From Microbacterium trichothecenolyticum (GTDB taxonomy: Bacteria; Actinomycetota; Actinomycetes; Actinomycetales; Microbacteriaceae): 64,000 nucleotides of DNA. The stretch is from contig NZ_JYJA01000039.1 in assembly GCF_000956465.1 (NCBI RefSeq), positions 124,001 to 188,000 on the forward strand, in the 5' to 3' direction. Under the pieces are notes generated by a model. The model had not been told where the DNA came from. It worked only from the letters and a program-made list of their open reading frames with translations, and searched no databases. Shown in pieces: positions 40,372-49,443 of the stretch. A program made the position numbers and the translations under genes. Every line of letters begins with the position of its first letter. Positions within the stretch are counted from its first letter, which is position 1.

Positions 40372-42285
40372 GTGACTCTCGCACCCCTGCCGTTCCCGTC
40401 CGACTCCGCCGGCTGGGCGGCCTTCGCGAGCGAGCGCCCCGCCGATCGCATCGCCCGCGTGCACGAGATCGACGCACGCCTGACCTCTGAGGCAGAGCTG
40501 TCCACCGCGGCTCGCCTCGAGCTCTGGAACGACGCCGACATCGCGCTGGCAGAGGCCCTCAGCGAGGCCTACGTCGTGAGCGAGGCGCACCCTGACTCCG
40601 AGGTGCGCGAGATCGCGGAGTCGCAGGTGCAGGCGGTCGAGTCGCTGTCGGCGGCGCGCCTTCTGAATCGCGAGCTGTGGAGTTCGTTCGCGGATGCCTC
40701 GACCGACGGCCTCGACGAAGACCAGGCGCGTCTGCTCTCGCACCTGCTGCGCGACTTCCGCCGGGGAGGCGTCGAGCTCGACGAGGCTGACCGTGAGCGC
40801 GCCCGGCATCTGGCCGACCGCGACACCGCGCTGTCGCTGGCGTTCTCGCGCAACATCCGCGACGGGCGCCGCGAGATCACCGTCCCGGCGGAGGGTCTCG
40901 CCGGGATGCCGCAGGACTTCATCGACGCCCACCCCGCCGATGCGCACGGACTCGTCACCCTGTCGACCGATTACCCCGACCTCATGCCGACCCGCGACTA
41001 CGCGCACGACCGTGCGACCCGAGTCGCGCTCGTGAGCGCCTACAACGACCTCGCATGGCCCGAGAACGACGCGATCCTCGCCGAGCTGCTCGACGTGCGC
41101 GCCGAGCGCGCCCGTCTGCTCGGCTACGCCGACTGGGCCGGCTACGAGACCGAGACCCGCATGATCGGGTCCGGGGCCGAGATCCCGGCATTCCTCTCGC
41201 GGCTCGACGACGCATCCCGGCCGGCGACCGATGCCGAGTACCCGATCCTGCTCGAACGCCTGCGCCGTGACATCCCCGATGCCGACGTCGTGTCGATCGC
41301 CGACTTCTGGTACCTGCTCGGGGCGATCAAGCGCGAGCAGTACGACGTCGACGCGCAGCTCGTCCGCTCGTACTTCCCGTTCGAGCGCGTCGTCGAGGGC
41401 GTGCTGGACGTCACCGGGCGCCTGCTCGATGTCGAGTACGTACCTGTCGACGTGCCCGCGTGGCACAGCGACGTGCAGTCCTTCGATGTGGTGCGGGGCG
41501 CCGATCGCCTCGGGCGCATCCACCTCGACCTGCACCCGCGCGAGGGCAAGTTCAGCCACGCGGCGTGCTTCCCGCTCGCTCCGGGGGTCGCCGGACGCGT
41601 GCTCCCCGAAGCGGCGCTGCTGTGCAACTTCTCGCGTGGACTGCTCGAGCACGACGAGGTCGTGACCTTCTTCCACGAGTTCGGGCACCTCGTGCACGAC
41701 ATCCTCGGGGGCCGACAGCGCTTCGCCCGCTTCAGCGGGGTCGCGACCGAGTGGGATTTCGTCGAGGCGCCCAGCCAACTCCTCGAGGAGTGGGCGTGGG
41801 ACGCCGATGTCCTGGCGTCGTTCAGCGCGAACGCCGACGGCGAGCCGATCCCGGCCGACCTCGTGGCACGCATGCGCACCGCCGACGCATTCGGCCGCGC
41901 GCTCGAGGTGCGCCGCCAGCTGGGCCACGCCAGCGTGTCGTACCACCTGCACGTCGACCGGCCCGCAGACCTGCAGGCCGAGACGGAGCGGCTGTACGCG
42001 GCATCCAGCCCTGTCCAGCCGCTGGGCGGACTGCACTCGTATGCCGGATTCGGACACCTCACGGGCTACGGCGCCTGCTACTACACGTACCAGTGGAGCC
42101 TCGTGATCGCGCGCGATCTGCTGAGCGGTTTCGAGGCCGGATTGATGGACCCCGAGACCGCACGTCGCTACCGCACGGAGGTGCTGGAACGGGGCGGATC
42201 GCGGGACGCGCGAGACCTCGTCGAAGCGTTCCTGGGGCGTCCGTCGTCGTTCGACGCGTACCGCGAGTGGCTCGCGGGCGAATGA
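40372..42285 (+). CDS. M3-family oligopeptidase
   Basis: 637 residues from GTG 40372. The zinc motif is H435-E436-F-G-H439 in TFFHEFGHLVHDILGG, with a downstream acidic ligand around FVEAPSQLLEEW. The N-terminal helical region and YHLHVDRPADLQAE / GYGACYYTYQWS near the end are M3 (thimet/Dcp) signatures. It cleaves short peptides in the cytoplasm. TAGGCT 6 nt upstream fixes the start. Confidence 0.93.
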   Translation: MTLAPLPFPSDSAGWAAFASERPADRIARVHEIDARLTSEAELSTAARLELWNDADIALAEALSEAYVVSEAHPDSEVREIAESQVQAVESLSAARLLNRELWSSFADASTDGLDEDQARLLSHLLRDFRRGGVELDEADRERARHLADRDTALSLAFSRNIRDGRREITVPAEGLAGMPQDFIDAHPADAHGLVTLSTDYPDLMPTRDYAHDRATRVALVSAYNDLAWPENDAILAELLDVRAERARLLGYADWAGYETETRMIGSGAEIPAFLSRLDDASRPATDAEYPILLERLRRDIPDADVVSIADFWYLLGAIKREQYDVDAQLVRSYFPFERVVEGVLDVTGRLLDVEYVPVDVPAWHSDVQSFDVVRGADRLGRIHLDLHPREGKFSHAACFPLAPGVAGRVLPEAALLCNFSRGLLEHDEVVTFFHEFGHLVHDILGGRQRFARFSGVATEWDFVEAPSQLLEEWAWDADVLASFSANADGEPIPADLVARMRTADAFGRALEVRRQLGHASVSYHLHVDRPADLQAETERLYAASSPVQPLGGLHSYAGFGHLTGYGACYYTYQWSLVIARDLLSGFEAGLMDPETARRYRTEVLERGGSRDARDLVEAFLGRPSSFDAYREWLAGE

Positions 42286-42491
42286 CCGGCGGTTCCGCGT
42301 TTCGCGGGCATCCTTTCAGAGAGTAGGGTTCTGCTACCCGATCTGCAGATTCGGTGCGCCATGTCCCCCCCAAGGTGTCGTGTCTGTCAGGGTGCGTTCG
42401 CTTCTCTTCGTCGGTCTGGGGCCGAGCCGGAAAGGCGCGTGCACAGCCGCTCCTGCCCGACGACACCGCGCGATCTTGAACCGGAGCTTCG
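42286..42491 (+). promoter_or_regulatory. Upstream region of the DivIVA-like gene
   Basis: 206 bp without a supported gene. GGGT-TCTGCT-ACCC (about 42327-42340) is a small inverted repeat that lies in an A+T-richer patch and may be part of the promoter. A frame beginning at ATG 42361 runs into the next gene in another phase and is judged a shadow. Confidence 0.4.
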
Positions 42492-44141
42492 ATGTCCGAC
42501 CACCAGCCCGTCCCTGCCGTCAGCAACGGTCCGGAGGAATCCTCCTTCGAGAGCCTCCTCGGGGCGACCTCGTCACCGACCGTGGTCGCCGGCTTCACGA
42601 CGTCCTTCCGCGGGTACGACCGTGATGAGGTCGACGCCGCCATCGCGCGACTGGACACCATGGCGCGCGCGGCCAAAGACGAGGCCGCGCAGCTCAAGCA
42701 GCACCAGCGTCGAGCCGGCGCCGCCGTGGCGCAGAGTCGCGCGAAGGCGGAGCGGCTCGAAGCGGAGCTGCAGGCGGCTGCCGAGGCGCGAGAGGCCGAG
42801 GTCGATGCCGCCATCGCTGCGCGTCTCTCGGAGATCGACGCCACTCTCGCCGCCCGCGACGCGGAGATCGAGCGCCTCGAGGCGGCTCTCGCCGAGGCTG
42901 AGCAGTCGCGCCGGGCCGACCTCGAGCGCGTCGTGGCCGAGGCATCCGCCGCCCGCGAAGAAGAGGGCGACGCCGTCCAGCGACTGCAGGGTGAGCTCGA
43001 GCTCGCGAACGCCAAGATCGCCGACGCCGAGCAGCGGGTGCAGACTCTCAGCGACGAGCTCGTCGGCGCGACCACGGAGTCGCCCAACCGTCAGCAGTTC
43101 GAAGAGGTGCTGCGCGTCGCCGAGGACCAGGCGAGCCTGCTCATCCGCAACGCGACGATCCAGGGCGACCGTCTGCTCGAGGCCGCTCGCGAAGAGATCG
43201 CGACCCGCCGCGCCTCCGCGCAGGCCGAGGCCGACGGCATCGTCTCGCAGGCCCAGCACGACGCCCAGCAGATCCGGCTGAAGATCGACACCGAGCTCAC
43301 GGCGCACGAGGCGCGCCTCGAGCGCGAGGCGGCGCATGCGGCCGAGAAGGTGTCGCAGGCGGAGCGCGAGGCCGCCGCCATCCGCTCCGAGGCCGAGAAG
43401 GGCGCGGCAGTGCTGCGCTCGACGGTCGCCCGCGAGACCGCCCGCGACCGCGCCGAGGCCGAGGAGACGGTGCGCGAGCTGCGTCTGCGCGCCCTCGAGT
43501 TCGAGGCATCCCTCACCCGCCGCCAGGATGACGCGCACCAGGAGTTCCTCGTGCTGCACAATCAGGCCGTCGCCCATGCCGAGCGCATCACGCAGGACGC
43601 CAACGAGCAGGTGTCGGCGTCGCTCGAGCACGCGCAGCGAGTCTCGGTGAAGGCCGAGGACTTCGAGCGCCTCATGCGGGCCCAGTCGCAGCAGATCGAG
43701 GCCGACGCGCAGCTGCGCGCCCGCGAGCACCTCGACCGCGCCCACGTGAAGGCCGAGCGCATCATCGACCTCGTCACCACGCACTCGCAGTCCGTGCTGC
43801 GCGATGCCGAGGACCGCACCCGCCAGCTGCGCTGGCAGCAGCACCAGCTCATGAGCTTCATGGCCGAGGTCAAGGAGCTCATCCGCCCCGAGACCCCCCT
43901 CGCATCGGCCGAAGACTCTGCCCCGCGCGACGAGGCCGAGACGGACGGCACGGATGCTGCGGCCGCCGCGGACGTCGAGGCTGCGGTCGCCGAGACCGAG
44001 GTTGCGGACGGCGAGCGCGCTGAACCCGAGAGCGAGCATGGGGACGGTGAGCAGACCGAGAGCGAGCACGCCGAGGGCGAGCACGGGGACGATGAGCCAG
44101 CCGAGGGCGACCACCACGAAGGCGAGCACCACGACGGCTGA
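42492..44141 (+). CDS. DivIVA-domain coiled-coil scaffold protein
   Basis: 549 residues. A DivIVA-like head lies at about residues 28-55 (VVAGFTTSFRGYDRDEVDAAIARLD), followed by roughly 400 residues of uninterrupted coiled coil (Ala/Glu/Arg heptads). The last ~80 residues are an acidic, His-containing tail (GEQTESEHAEGEHGD, GDHHEGEHHDG). Such proteins (DivIVA, Scy/FilP types) organise polar growth or septation in actinobacteria. The His/Glu/Asp tail could bind metal. CGGAG lies upstream of ATG 42492. Confidence 0.88.
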   Translation: MSDHQPVPAVSNGPEESSFESLLGATSSPTVVAGFTTSFRGYDRDEVDAAIARLDTMARAAKDEAAQLKQHQRRAGAAVAQSRAKAERLEAELQAAAEAREAEVDAAIAARLSEIDATLAARDAEIERLEAALAEAEQSRRADLERVVAEASAAREEEGDAVQRLQGELELANAKIADAEQRVQTLSDELVGATTESPNRQQFEEVLRVAEDQASLLIRNATIQGDRLLEAAREEIATRRASAQAEADGIVSQAQHDAQQIRLKIDTELTAHEARLEREAAHAAEKVSQAEREAAAIRSEAEKGAAVLRSTVARETARDRAEAEETVRELRLRALEFEASLTRRQDDAHQEFLVLHNQAVAHAERITQDANEQVSASLEHAQRVSVKAEDFERLMRAQSQQIEADAQLRAREHLDRAHVKAERIIDLVTTHSQSVLRDAEDRTRQLRWQQHQLMSFMAEVKELIRPETPLASAEDSAPRDEAETDGTDAAAAADVEAAVAETEVADGERAEPESEHGDGEQTESEHAEGEHGDDEPAEGDHHEGEHHDG

Positions 44142-44181
44142 CCCCGGTCCGTGAGCGCAATGCGCTCCGCGCCCGAACACG

Positions 44182-44215
44182 AACGCGCCTGACCTTGCGC
44201 AAGGTCAGGCGCGTT
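44182..44215. terminator. Perfect 15-bp hairpin terminator
   Basis: AACGCGCCTGACCTT (44182-44196), loop GCGC, AAGGTCAGGCGCGTT (44201-44215), followed by TCGTCT. It can end transcription of the DivIVA-like gene and, from the other side, threonine aldolase. Confidence 0.8.
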
Positions 44216-44281
44216 TCGTCTCTGCGTCTCGATGCGCAAGCTCGCTCGACCGCGTTCCTCGCTCGCTGAGGCGACCGAGGA
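44211..44281. repeat. Dispersed GTTTCGTCTC / CTCGCTCG element
   Basis: GCGTTTCGTCTC at 44211-44222 followed by GCAAGCTCGCTCGACCGC and CCTCGCTCGCTGAGG. It is a degenerate member of the palindromic family also seen at 49330-49429 and 52362-52440. Confidence 0.5.
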
Positions 44282-44314
44282 TGCTCGGGTGTGCGGCATC
44301 CATCCCACGGCTGC

Positions 44315-44383
44315 AACAGGTCAACCGCGGTTCTGCAGGAGCGGCTACGGCGCATGCACCTGCAGAAGCCCGGTTGACCTGTT
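44315..44383. repeat. 25-bp inverted repeat between convergent genes
   Basis: The left arm begins AACAGGTCAACCG (44315) and the right arm ends CGGTTGACCTGTT (44383). The arms are 25 bp each with two internal mismatches and a 19-bp loop. It lies just before the threonine aldolase stop (leftward) and could serve as a second terminator. Confidence 0.7.
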
Positions 44384-44404
44384 GAGCGGCGACGGCGCCC
44401 GGGG

Positions 44405-45475
44405 TCAGGCGGCCGAGGTCTCGCGGGCGATGGCCGCGAGGAAGGCGTCGATGTCGTTCTCGGAGGTGTCGAAGCTGCACATCCAGCGCACCTCGTTCTT
44501 CGCCGCATCCCAGTCGTAGAACTTGAAGGAAGTGCGCAGGCGGTCGGCCACGCCGTCGGGCAGGGTGGCGAAGACGCCGTTCGCCTGCGTCGGCTGGGTG
44601 AAGGCGACGCCCGAGATCGACCCGTCGGCCAGGCCCGCCTCGATGCCGGCACGCAGGCGCTGCGCCATCGCGTTGGAGTGCGAGGCGTTGCGCAGCCACA
44701 GGTCGCCCTCGAGCAGGGCGAGCAGCTGCGCCGACACGAAGCGCATCTTCGACGCGAGCTGCATGTCGAGCTTGCGGAGGAACTTGAGCCCCGTCGACGC
44801 CTCGGGGTTGAGCACCACGACTGCTTCGCCGAGCATCGCACCGTTCTTGGTGCCGCCGAAGCTCAGCACGTCGACGCCGGCGTCCCGCGTGAACGCGCGG
44901 AACGGCACGTCGAGGGACGCCGCCGCGTTCGAGATGCGCGAGCCGTCCATGTGCAGGTGCATGCCGAGGCTGTGGGCATGGTCAGCGATCGCGGTGATCT
45001 CGTCGACCGTGTACAGCGTGCCGAGCTCGGTCGACTGGGTGATCGACACGGCGAGCGGCTGCGCACGGTGCTCGTCGCCCCAGCCCCACGCTTCGCGGTC
45101 GATGAGCTCCGGGGTGAGCTTGCCGTCGTCCGTCGGGACGGTCAGCAGTTTGATGCCGGCCACGCGCTCGGGCGCGCCGCCCTCGTCCACGTTGATGTGC
45201 GCCGTGCCGGCCGAGACCACCGCGCCCCAGCGGGGGAGCATCGACTGCAAGCCGACGACGTTCGCGCCGGTGCCGTTGAACACCGGGTACGCCTCGACGC
45301 CCTCGCCGAAGTGGCGGGCCATCACTTCCTGCAGACGCTCGGTGTAGACGTCGTCGCCGTACGCGACCTGGTGGCCGTCGTTGGCGGCGGCGATCGCCGC
45401 GAGCACTTCGGGGTGGATGCCGGAGTAGTTGTCGCTGGCGAAGCCGCGCAGGTTCGGGTCGTGGATCGTGGTCAC
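44405..45475 (-). CDS. ltaE: Low-specificity L-threonine aldolase
   Basis: 356 residues from GTG 45475; upstream in-frame codons would add a low-complexity leader. The PLP lysine is K210 (VLSFGGTKNGAM), with D177 in HLHMDGSR. FASDNYSGIHPEVL at the N-terminus is the beta-eliminating lyase signature. It splits threonine or allo-threonine to glycine and acetaldehyde. TAGATT lies 8 nt upstream on the minus strand. It is convergent with the DivIVA-like gene. Confidence 0.92.
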   Translation of the reverse strand: MTTIHDPNLRGFASDNYSGIHPEVLAAIAAANDGHQVAYGDDVYTERLQEVMARHFGEGVEAYPVFNGTGANVVGLQSMLPRWGAVVSAGTAHINVDEGGAPERVAGIKLLTVPTDDGKLTPELIDREAWGWGDEHRAQPLAVSITQSTELGTLYTVDEITAIADHAHSLGMHLHMDGSRISNAAASLDVPFRAFTRDAGVDVLSFGGTKNGAMLGEAVVVLNPEASTGLKFLRKLDMQLASKMRFVSAQLLALLEGDLWLRNASHSNAMAQRLRAGIEAGLADGSISGVAFTQPTQANGVFATLPDGVADRLRTSFKFYDWDAAKNEVRWMCSFDTSENDIDAFLAAIARETSAA

Positions 45476-45515
45476 GGGTGTCCAATCTAGTTCGCCGGCG
45501 GCGGGCAGGCCGCCG

Positions 45516-46229
45516 TCACCGCGAGGGGTCGCTGAGCTCGACGATGGTGTCGTTGATGTCGGCGGCATCGGCGAGCCAGAGGTCGGCGAACCGCTGCGCG
45601 AGCGCTCCTTCGAGTCCGTCCAGGCTCTTCACACGGAAGATCACGGATGCCGCGGCCGGCTGCTTCCCGGAATCCCGGGCGTCCTTCGCGAAGCCCTGCG
45701 CGACGGCGCGGGCCCATGCCTCGGTCGCCGCCTTCACCGCGGCGTAGTTGGCGCCTCCGGCGAGCGGACGCGCCACGGCCGTGGACGACACCACGGCGAG
45801 CCTGCCCGCCTCGGAGGCCCGCAGATCGGCGTCGAACGCGCGGCTCACGTGGCGCAGCGCCGTGAGGGAGCCCTCGAGGAAGCGGAAGTCGGAGTCGGTC
45901 TGCCCCGCCAGGCCGCCTCCGCCGCGCCAGCCCCCCACCAGATGCAGCACCCCGTCGGCAGGTCCGTCCGTCGCGTGGACGCGCTCAGCCAGCGCCTCCA
46001 CCTCGGTCTCGTCACCTAGCTCGCACACCTCGATGCGCACCGTCCCCGGTGCGCCGCCGGCGAGGGACGCGCGATCCGTCTCCAGGGAATCGACCAGGTC
46101 GCGCAGCTTGCCCGCGTCGCGCCCGACGGCCACCACGCGCGCGCCGGCGTCGCGAAGGACGCGTGCGGCGGTGAGGCCCGACGCGCTGGTCGCGCCGGCG
46201 ATGATCACGAGTCTGTTCGAGACGCTCAT
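45516..46229 (-). CDS. Short-chain dehydrogenase/reductase
   Basis: 237 residues from ATG 46229, with GGTGGAG upstream. Rossmann motif IIAGATSASGLTAARVL, the NAD(P) Asn-like segment VLHLVGGWRGGG, and the catalytic YxxxK in ANYAAVKAATEAW. SSTAVA supplies the Ser. The substrate is unknown. It follows the DUF6421 gene by 74 bp on the same strand and precedes threonine aldolase by 40 bp. Confidence 0.9.
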   Translation of the reverse strand: MSVSNRLVIIAGATSASGLTAARVLRDAGARVVAVGRDAGKLRDLVDSLETDRASLAGGAPGTVRIEVCELGDETEVEALAERVHATDGPADGVLHLVGGWRGGGGLAGQTDSDFRFLEGSLTALRHVSRAFDADLRASEAGRLAVVSSTAVARPLAGGANYAAVKAATEAWARAVAQGFAKDARDSGKQPAAASVIFRVKSLDGLEGALAQRFADLWLADAADINDTIVELSDPSR

Positions 46230-46303
46230 GTCTCCACCCTTCCACGTCGCGAATGAGCGTTCTCGGCGAGCAGCGAAGCCCCGCCGAGAACGCTCCGTCG
46301 GTG

Positions 46304-47737
46304 TCAGGAATCCTGCCCGGTGATCCCGGCGGTCGACTCGATGACGGGCTTCATCTTCTTGTCGAGCGCCTCGAAGAACATCGACAGCGGGAACTCGTCG
46401 TCCATCACCGCGTCGGTATACCCCTTCGGGGCGCCGGCGAGGATCTCGTCGGAGAGACCCCGGGCCCACTGCGAGGCGGGGTTCGGCGTCAGGGTGCCGC
46501 GCACCAGATCGTAGGCGGCGAGCCAGTGCGCGGTCTTCGGCCGGTCGATGGAGCGCCAGTAGAGATCGTCGATCGCCTCGCCGAGCGCGATCACCGCGGC
46601 GGGCACGTCGTCCCAGTCGAAGGCGAGCGCGGTGTCCGTCCAGTGGAGCACGTCTCGCTGGTGCAACCACGCGAAGAGGAGCTGTCCGCCGAGTCCGTCG
46701 TAGTTGCGCACGCGCGAGCCCGTGATCGAGAACCGGAAGATGCGGTCGAAGATCACCGCGTACTGCACGAGCTTCGCGTGCTCGAGCATCTCGGCCTCGG
46801 CGGCATCGAGCGTGTCGCCCGCCTCGACCCGGGCCGCGAGGCGCTTCTCGATCGCGACGCATTCGCGGAACGCGGTGAGGTCGCAGCGCAGCTCTTCCAG
46901 CGAGTACAGGAAGTACGGCATCCGCTGCTTGATCATGAACGGGTCGAACGGCAGGTCGCCGCGCATGTGGGTGCGGTCGTGGATGATGTCCCACATCACG
47001 AACGTCTTCTCGGTGAGCTCCTGGTCGTCGAGCATGCGCGCGGCGTCGGCGGGGAGATCGAGCTTCGTGATGTCGGCGGCGGCACGCACGACGCGGCGGT
47101 AGCGTGCGGCCTCGCGGTCCTGGAAGATCGCGCCCCACGCGAAGGTCGGGATCTCGCGCATCGCGACGGTCTCGGGGAACAGCACCGCGGAGTTCGTGTC
47201 GTACCCGGGGGTGAAGTCGACGAACCGCAGCGACACGAACAGCTTGTTGCCGTAGTCGCCGGCCTCGAGCTGCGCGATGAACTCGGGCCAGATCACCTCG
47301 ACGAGCACGGCCTCGACGTGGCGGTCGCGCGAGCCGTTCTGCGTGTACATCGGGAACACGACGAGATGACGGATGCCGTCGGCCCGCTGCTGCTGAGGCT
47401 GGAAGGCTGCGAGCGAATCGAGGAAATCCGGGACGCCGAAGCCCTGGTCCATCCAGCGTTCGAAGTCGCGCACCGACGCGGAGAGGTAGTCGGCATCGTG
47501 CGGGAAGGCGGGCGCGAGCGCGCGGATGCCGCCGGTGATCTCGGTCACCAGAGCGCGTGCCTCGGCGTGGGCGGCAGCATCCGGAATCGATCCGTCCTGC
47601 ACCTGGAGGCTCTGGATCGCGGTCGCCGCGGCCTTGAGGCGCAACCAGGCGTCGCTGGTCTCTGCCGTGCGGGCGTCCTCGACGACCTCGGGTTCGCCGA
47701 CGATCGCCTTCGACGTGTGAAGGGTGCTGCTGGACAT
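46304..47737 (-). CDS. DUF6421 family protein
   Basis: 477 residues from ATG 47737, with GGAGG upstream. It matches the actinobacterial DUF6421 family in length and in features such as SVRDFERWMDQGFGVPDFL, HDRTHMRGDLPFDPFM and LNPASQ-type C-terminal segments. It is a soluble protein with conserved His/Asp residues (WDIIHDRTHMRGD) that could bind metal. Function not established. It is divergent from an Lrp regulator gene across a 108-bp gap with an AT-rich palindrome. Confidence 0.88.
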   Translation of the reverse strand: MSSSTLHTSKAIVGEPEVVEDARTAETSDAWLRLKAAATAIQSLQVQDGSIPDAAAHAEARALVTEITGGIRALAPAFPHDADYLSASVRDFERWMDQGFGVPDFLDSLAAFQPQQQRADGIRHLVVFPMYTQNGSRDRHVEAVLVEVIWPEFIAQLEAGDYGNKLFVSLRFVDFTPGYDTNSAVLFPETVAMREIPTFAWGAIFQDREAARYRRVVRAAADITKLDLPADAARMLDDQELTEKTFVMWDIIHDRTHMRGDLPFDPFMIKQRMPYFLYSLEELRCDLTAFRECVAIEKRLAARVEAGDTLDAAEAEMLEHAKLVQYAVIFDRIFRFSITGSRVRNYDGLGGQLLFAWLHQRDVLHWTDTALAFDWDDVPAAVIALGEAIDDLYWRSIDRPKTAHWLAAYDLVRGTLTPNPASQWARGLSDEILAGAPKGYTDAVMDDEFPLSMFFEALDKKMKPVIESTAGITGQDS

Positions 47738-47808
47738 GGTGAACCTCCGATCTTCGAGTGCGGTTTCCCTCCCGATTCTAGAGAAGTTCCCTTGGCTGCG
47801 TGATCAGG

Positions 47809-47823
47809 CAGGAAATTTTCCTG
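47809..47823. promoter_or_regulatory. AT-rich palindrome CAGGAAATTTTCCTG, probable Lrp operator
   Basis: Two 7-bp arms around one central base, perfectly symmetric, in the divergent gap between DUF6421 and the Lrp/AsnC gene. It overlaps the region where the -35 boxes of both genes should lie, as expected for an autoregulatory Lrp site. Confidence 0.6.
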
Positions 47824-47833
47824 TCCACGCGGC

Positions 47834-47839
47834 TAGAGT
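47834..47839 (+). promoter_or_regulatory. -10 box TAGAGT of a leaderless promoter
   Basis: Ends 6 nt before ATG 47846 of the Lrp-family gene. Confidence 0.6.
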
Positions 47840-47845
47840 CGAGCC

Positions 47846-48301
47846 ATGCCCGCCCTGGATGACGCGATCGATGCCGCCATCGTGCGCGAGGTGTCGCAGG
47901 ACGCCCGCGCCACTCTCGCCGACCTGTCGGCAGCCGTCGGACTGTCGGTGTCGGCCGTGCAGGCGCGGCTGCGCCGGCTCGAGAGCCGCGGCGTCATCAC
48001 CGGCTACCGGACCCTCGTCGACGCCGAGGCCGTCGGAAAGCCGCTCGCGGCGTTCGTCGAGATCACGCCGCTCGACCCCGCCCAGCCCGACAACGCGCCC
48101 GAGCTCCTCGAGCACCTCAGCGAGATCGAGGCGTGCCACTCGATCGCGGGCGACGCGAGTTACATCCTGCTCGTGCGGGTCGCGACCCCGCGCCATCTGG
48201 AGTCGCTGATCCGCGACATCCGCGCCGCCGCGTCGGTCAACACCCGTACGACCGTCGTGCTCCAGACCTTCTACGAGAACCGCCCGATCCTCCCCGCCTG
48301 A
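47846..48301 (+). CDS. Lrp/AsnC family transcriptional regulator
   Basis: 151 residues. N-terminal AsnC-type helix-turn-helix (DAIDAAIVREVSQDARATLADLSAAVGLSVSAVQARLRRLESRGVI in part) and a C-terminal RAM effector domain (LAAFVEITPL, HSIAGDASYILLVRV). These regulators respond to amino acids. The divergent partner is DUF6421, and the palindrome at 47809-47823 is a likely site for controlling both. Confidence 0.94.
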   Translation: MPALDDAIDAAIVREVSQDARATLADLSAAVGLSVSAVQARLRRLESRGVITGYRTLVDAEAVGKPLAAFVEITPLDPAQPDNAPELLEHLSEIEACHSIAGDASYILLVRVATPRHLESLIRDIRAAASVNTRTTVVLQTFYENRPILPA

Positions 48302-48360
48302 GACCGGGCGACAGATCGCGGGCCTCGGCGCAAGCCCCGGTTCGGCCGATCCCGCTTCGG

Positions 48361-48366
48361 TACTCT
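48361..48366 (+). promoter_or_regulatory. -10 box TACTCT of a leaderless promoter
   Basis: Ends 6 nt before ATG 48373 of the lipid kinase-like gene. Confidence 0.6.
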
Positions 48367-48372
48367 CGCGAC

Positions 48373-49335
48373 ATGAACCTCAGGACACGCTCCGACGGCC
48401 GTGGTCTGCTCATCGTGCGGAACGCGCTGTCCGGCTCAGCGGTCATCCGGTCGGATCCCGCGGCGACCTTCGCCGAACGACTTCCGGCCGCAGAAATGCA
48501 CGAGCTCGGCGAGGGCGAGGACCTCGCCGACGTCGTCGCGGCGGCGACGCGATCGGATCCCGCCCCCGACGTGCTCGGCGTCTACGGCGGCGACGGCTCG
48601 GTGTCGCGCATGGCGCACCTCGCACGGCAGCACGATCGCCCGCTGCTGGCGATGCCCGGCGGAACGTTCAACCATTTCGTCCGGGCGCTCGGTGTCGACA
48701 GCGTGGATATCGCGATCGATGCCTACGAGGCGGGTTCGACCGTCGACGTCGGCGTGGCCGAGGCGACCGCCGACTCCGATGACCCCATGACGGTTCTCAA
48801 CGTGGTGTCGGTAGGCGCCTACCCGGAGCTCATCGAGGAGCGCGAGCGCCGCAGCAGCCTGGGCAAGTGGATCGGCGGCGCGGTCGCCACAGCGGTCGCG
48901 CTGCGGCGGGCCGAGCCGCTCACCATCGTGCGGGATGGCAGGCGAGCCCGGGTCTGGTCGGTCTTCGTGAGCGTCGGCCGCAACGATCCCGACCGTGTCG
49001 CCACGATGCAGCGGCAGGAGGCGGACGCCGGCGCGCTGGATGTGCGCATCCACCACGCGCGCGGATCCAAGGTCCGCGCCTTCGCGTCGCTCGCGTTCGG
49101 CAAGCGCTCCGCGGCCGTGATGCGCGCGGTGGGGCTGTACCCGCGCGACGCCGACATCGAGCGGTTCGTGGTGCGAGAGCTCGAGCTTCACGTGCGGCCC
49201 GAGCCGGGGCATCCGTCCGTCTTCGTCCATGACGGCGAGCTCGAGGAGCGCGCTCCCGGAGGCTTCACCCTGCGGTGCGTCGCCGTGCCGCGCGCCGTGA
49301 CGGTGTTCGCCCCCGTCCCTCCTCCCGGTCGTTGA
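48373..49335 (+). CDS. Diacylglycerol kinase-like lipid kinase
   Basis: 320 residues. The nucleotide-binding motif GVYGGDGSVSRMA and PGGTFNHFVRALG, then a C-terminal all-beta part, are the DAGK catalytic domain (YegS/BmrU type). It would phosphorylate a lipid or sphingoid-like alcohol at the inner membrane face. TACTCT lies 6 nt upstream of ATG 48373. It ends before a long palindromic terminator shared with the convergent mmsA copy 2. Confidence 0.9.
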   Translation: MNLRTRSDGRGLLIVRNALSGSAVIRSDPAATFAERLPAAEMHELGEGEDLADVVAAATRSDPAPDVLGVYGGDGSVSRMAHLARQHDRPLLAMPGGTFNHFVRALGVDSVDIAIDAYEAGSTVDVGVAEATADSDDPMTVLNVVSVGAYPELIEERERRSSLGKWIGGAVATAVALRRAEPLTIVRDGRRARVWSVFVSVGRNDPDRVATMQRQEADAGALDVRIHHARGSKVRAFASLAFGKRSAAVMRAVGLYPRDADIERFVVRELELHVRPEPGHPSVFVHDGELEERAPGGFTLRCVAVPRAVTVFAPVPPPGR

Positions 49336-49429
49336 GCGGAGGGCGCTCCGGCGCCTCCAGACGAAACGTCCTCGCACCCGGCGCAGTGCGCGGGTGCGAG
49401 GACGTTTCGGCTCGCAAGCTCGCTCAACG
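49330..49429. terminator. 19-bp perfect hairpin plus outer CGTTGAGCG arms
   Basis: CGAAACGTCCTCGCACCCG (49362-49380) pairs perfectly with CGGGTGCGAGGACGTTTCG (49391-49409); outer CGTTGAGCG (49330-49338) and CGCTCAACG (49421-49429) pair too. It separates two convergent genes and belongs to the dispersed palindrome family of this window. Confidence 0.8.
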
Positions 49430-49443
49430 AGCGAGGCTCGGCG

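Noticed and set aside
42361..43281. 306-codon frame starting at ATG 42361
   Set aside because: It overlaps the DivIVA-like coiled-coil gene in another phase, and its composition (Ser/Arg/Pro) is that of a shadow.
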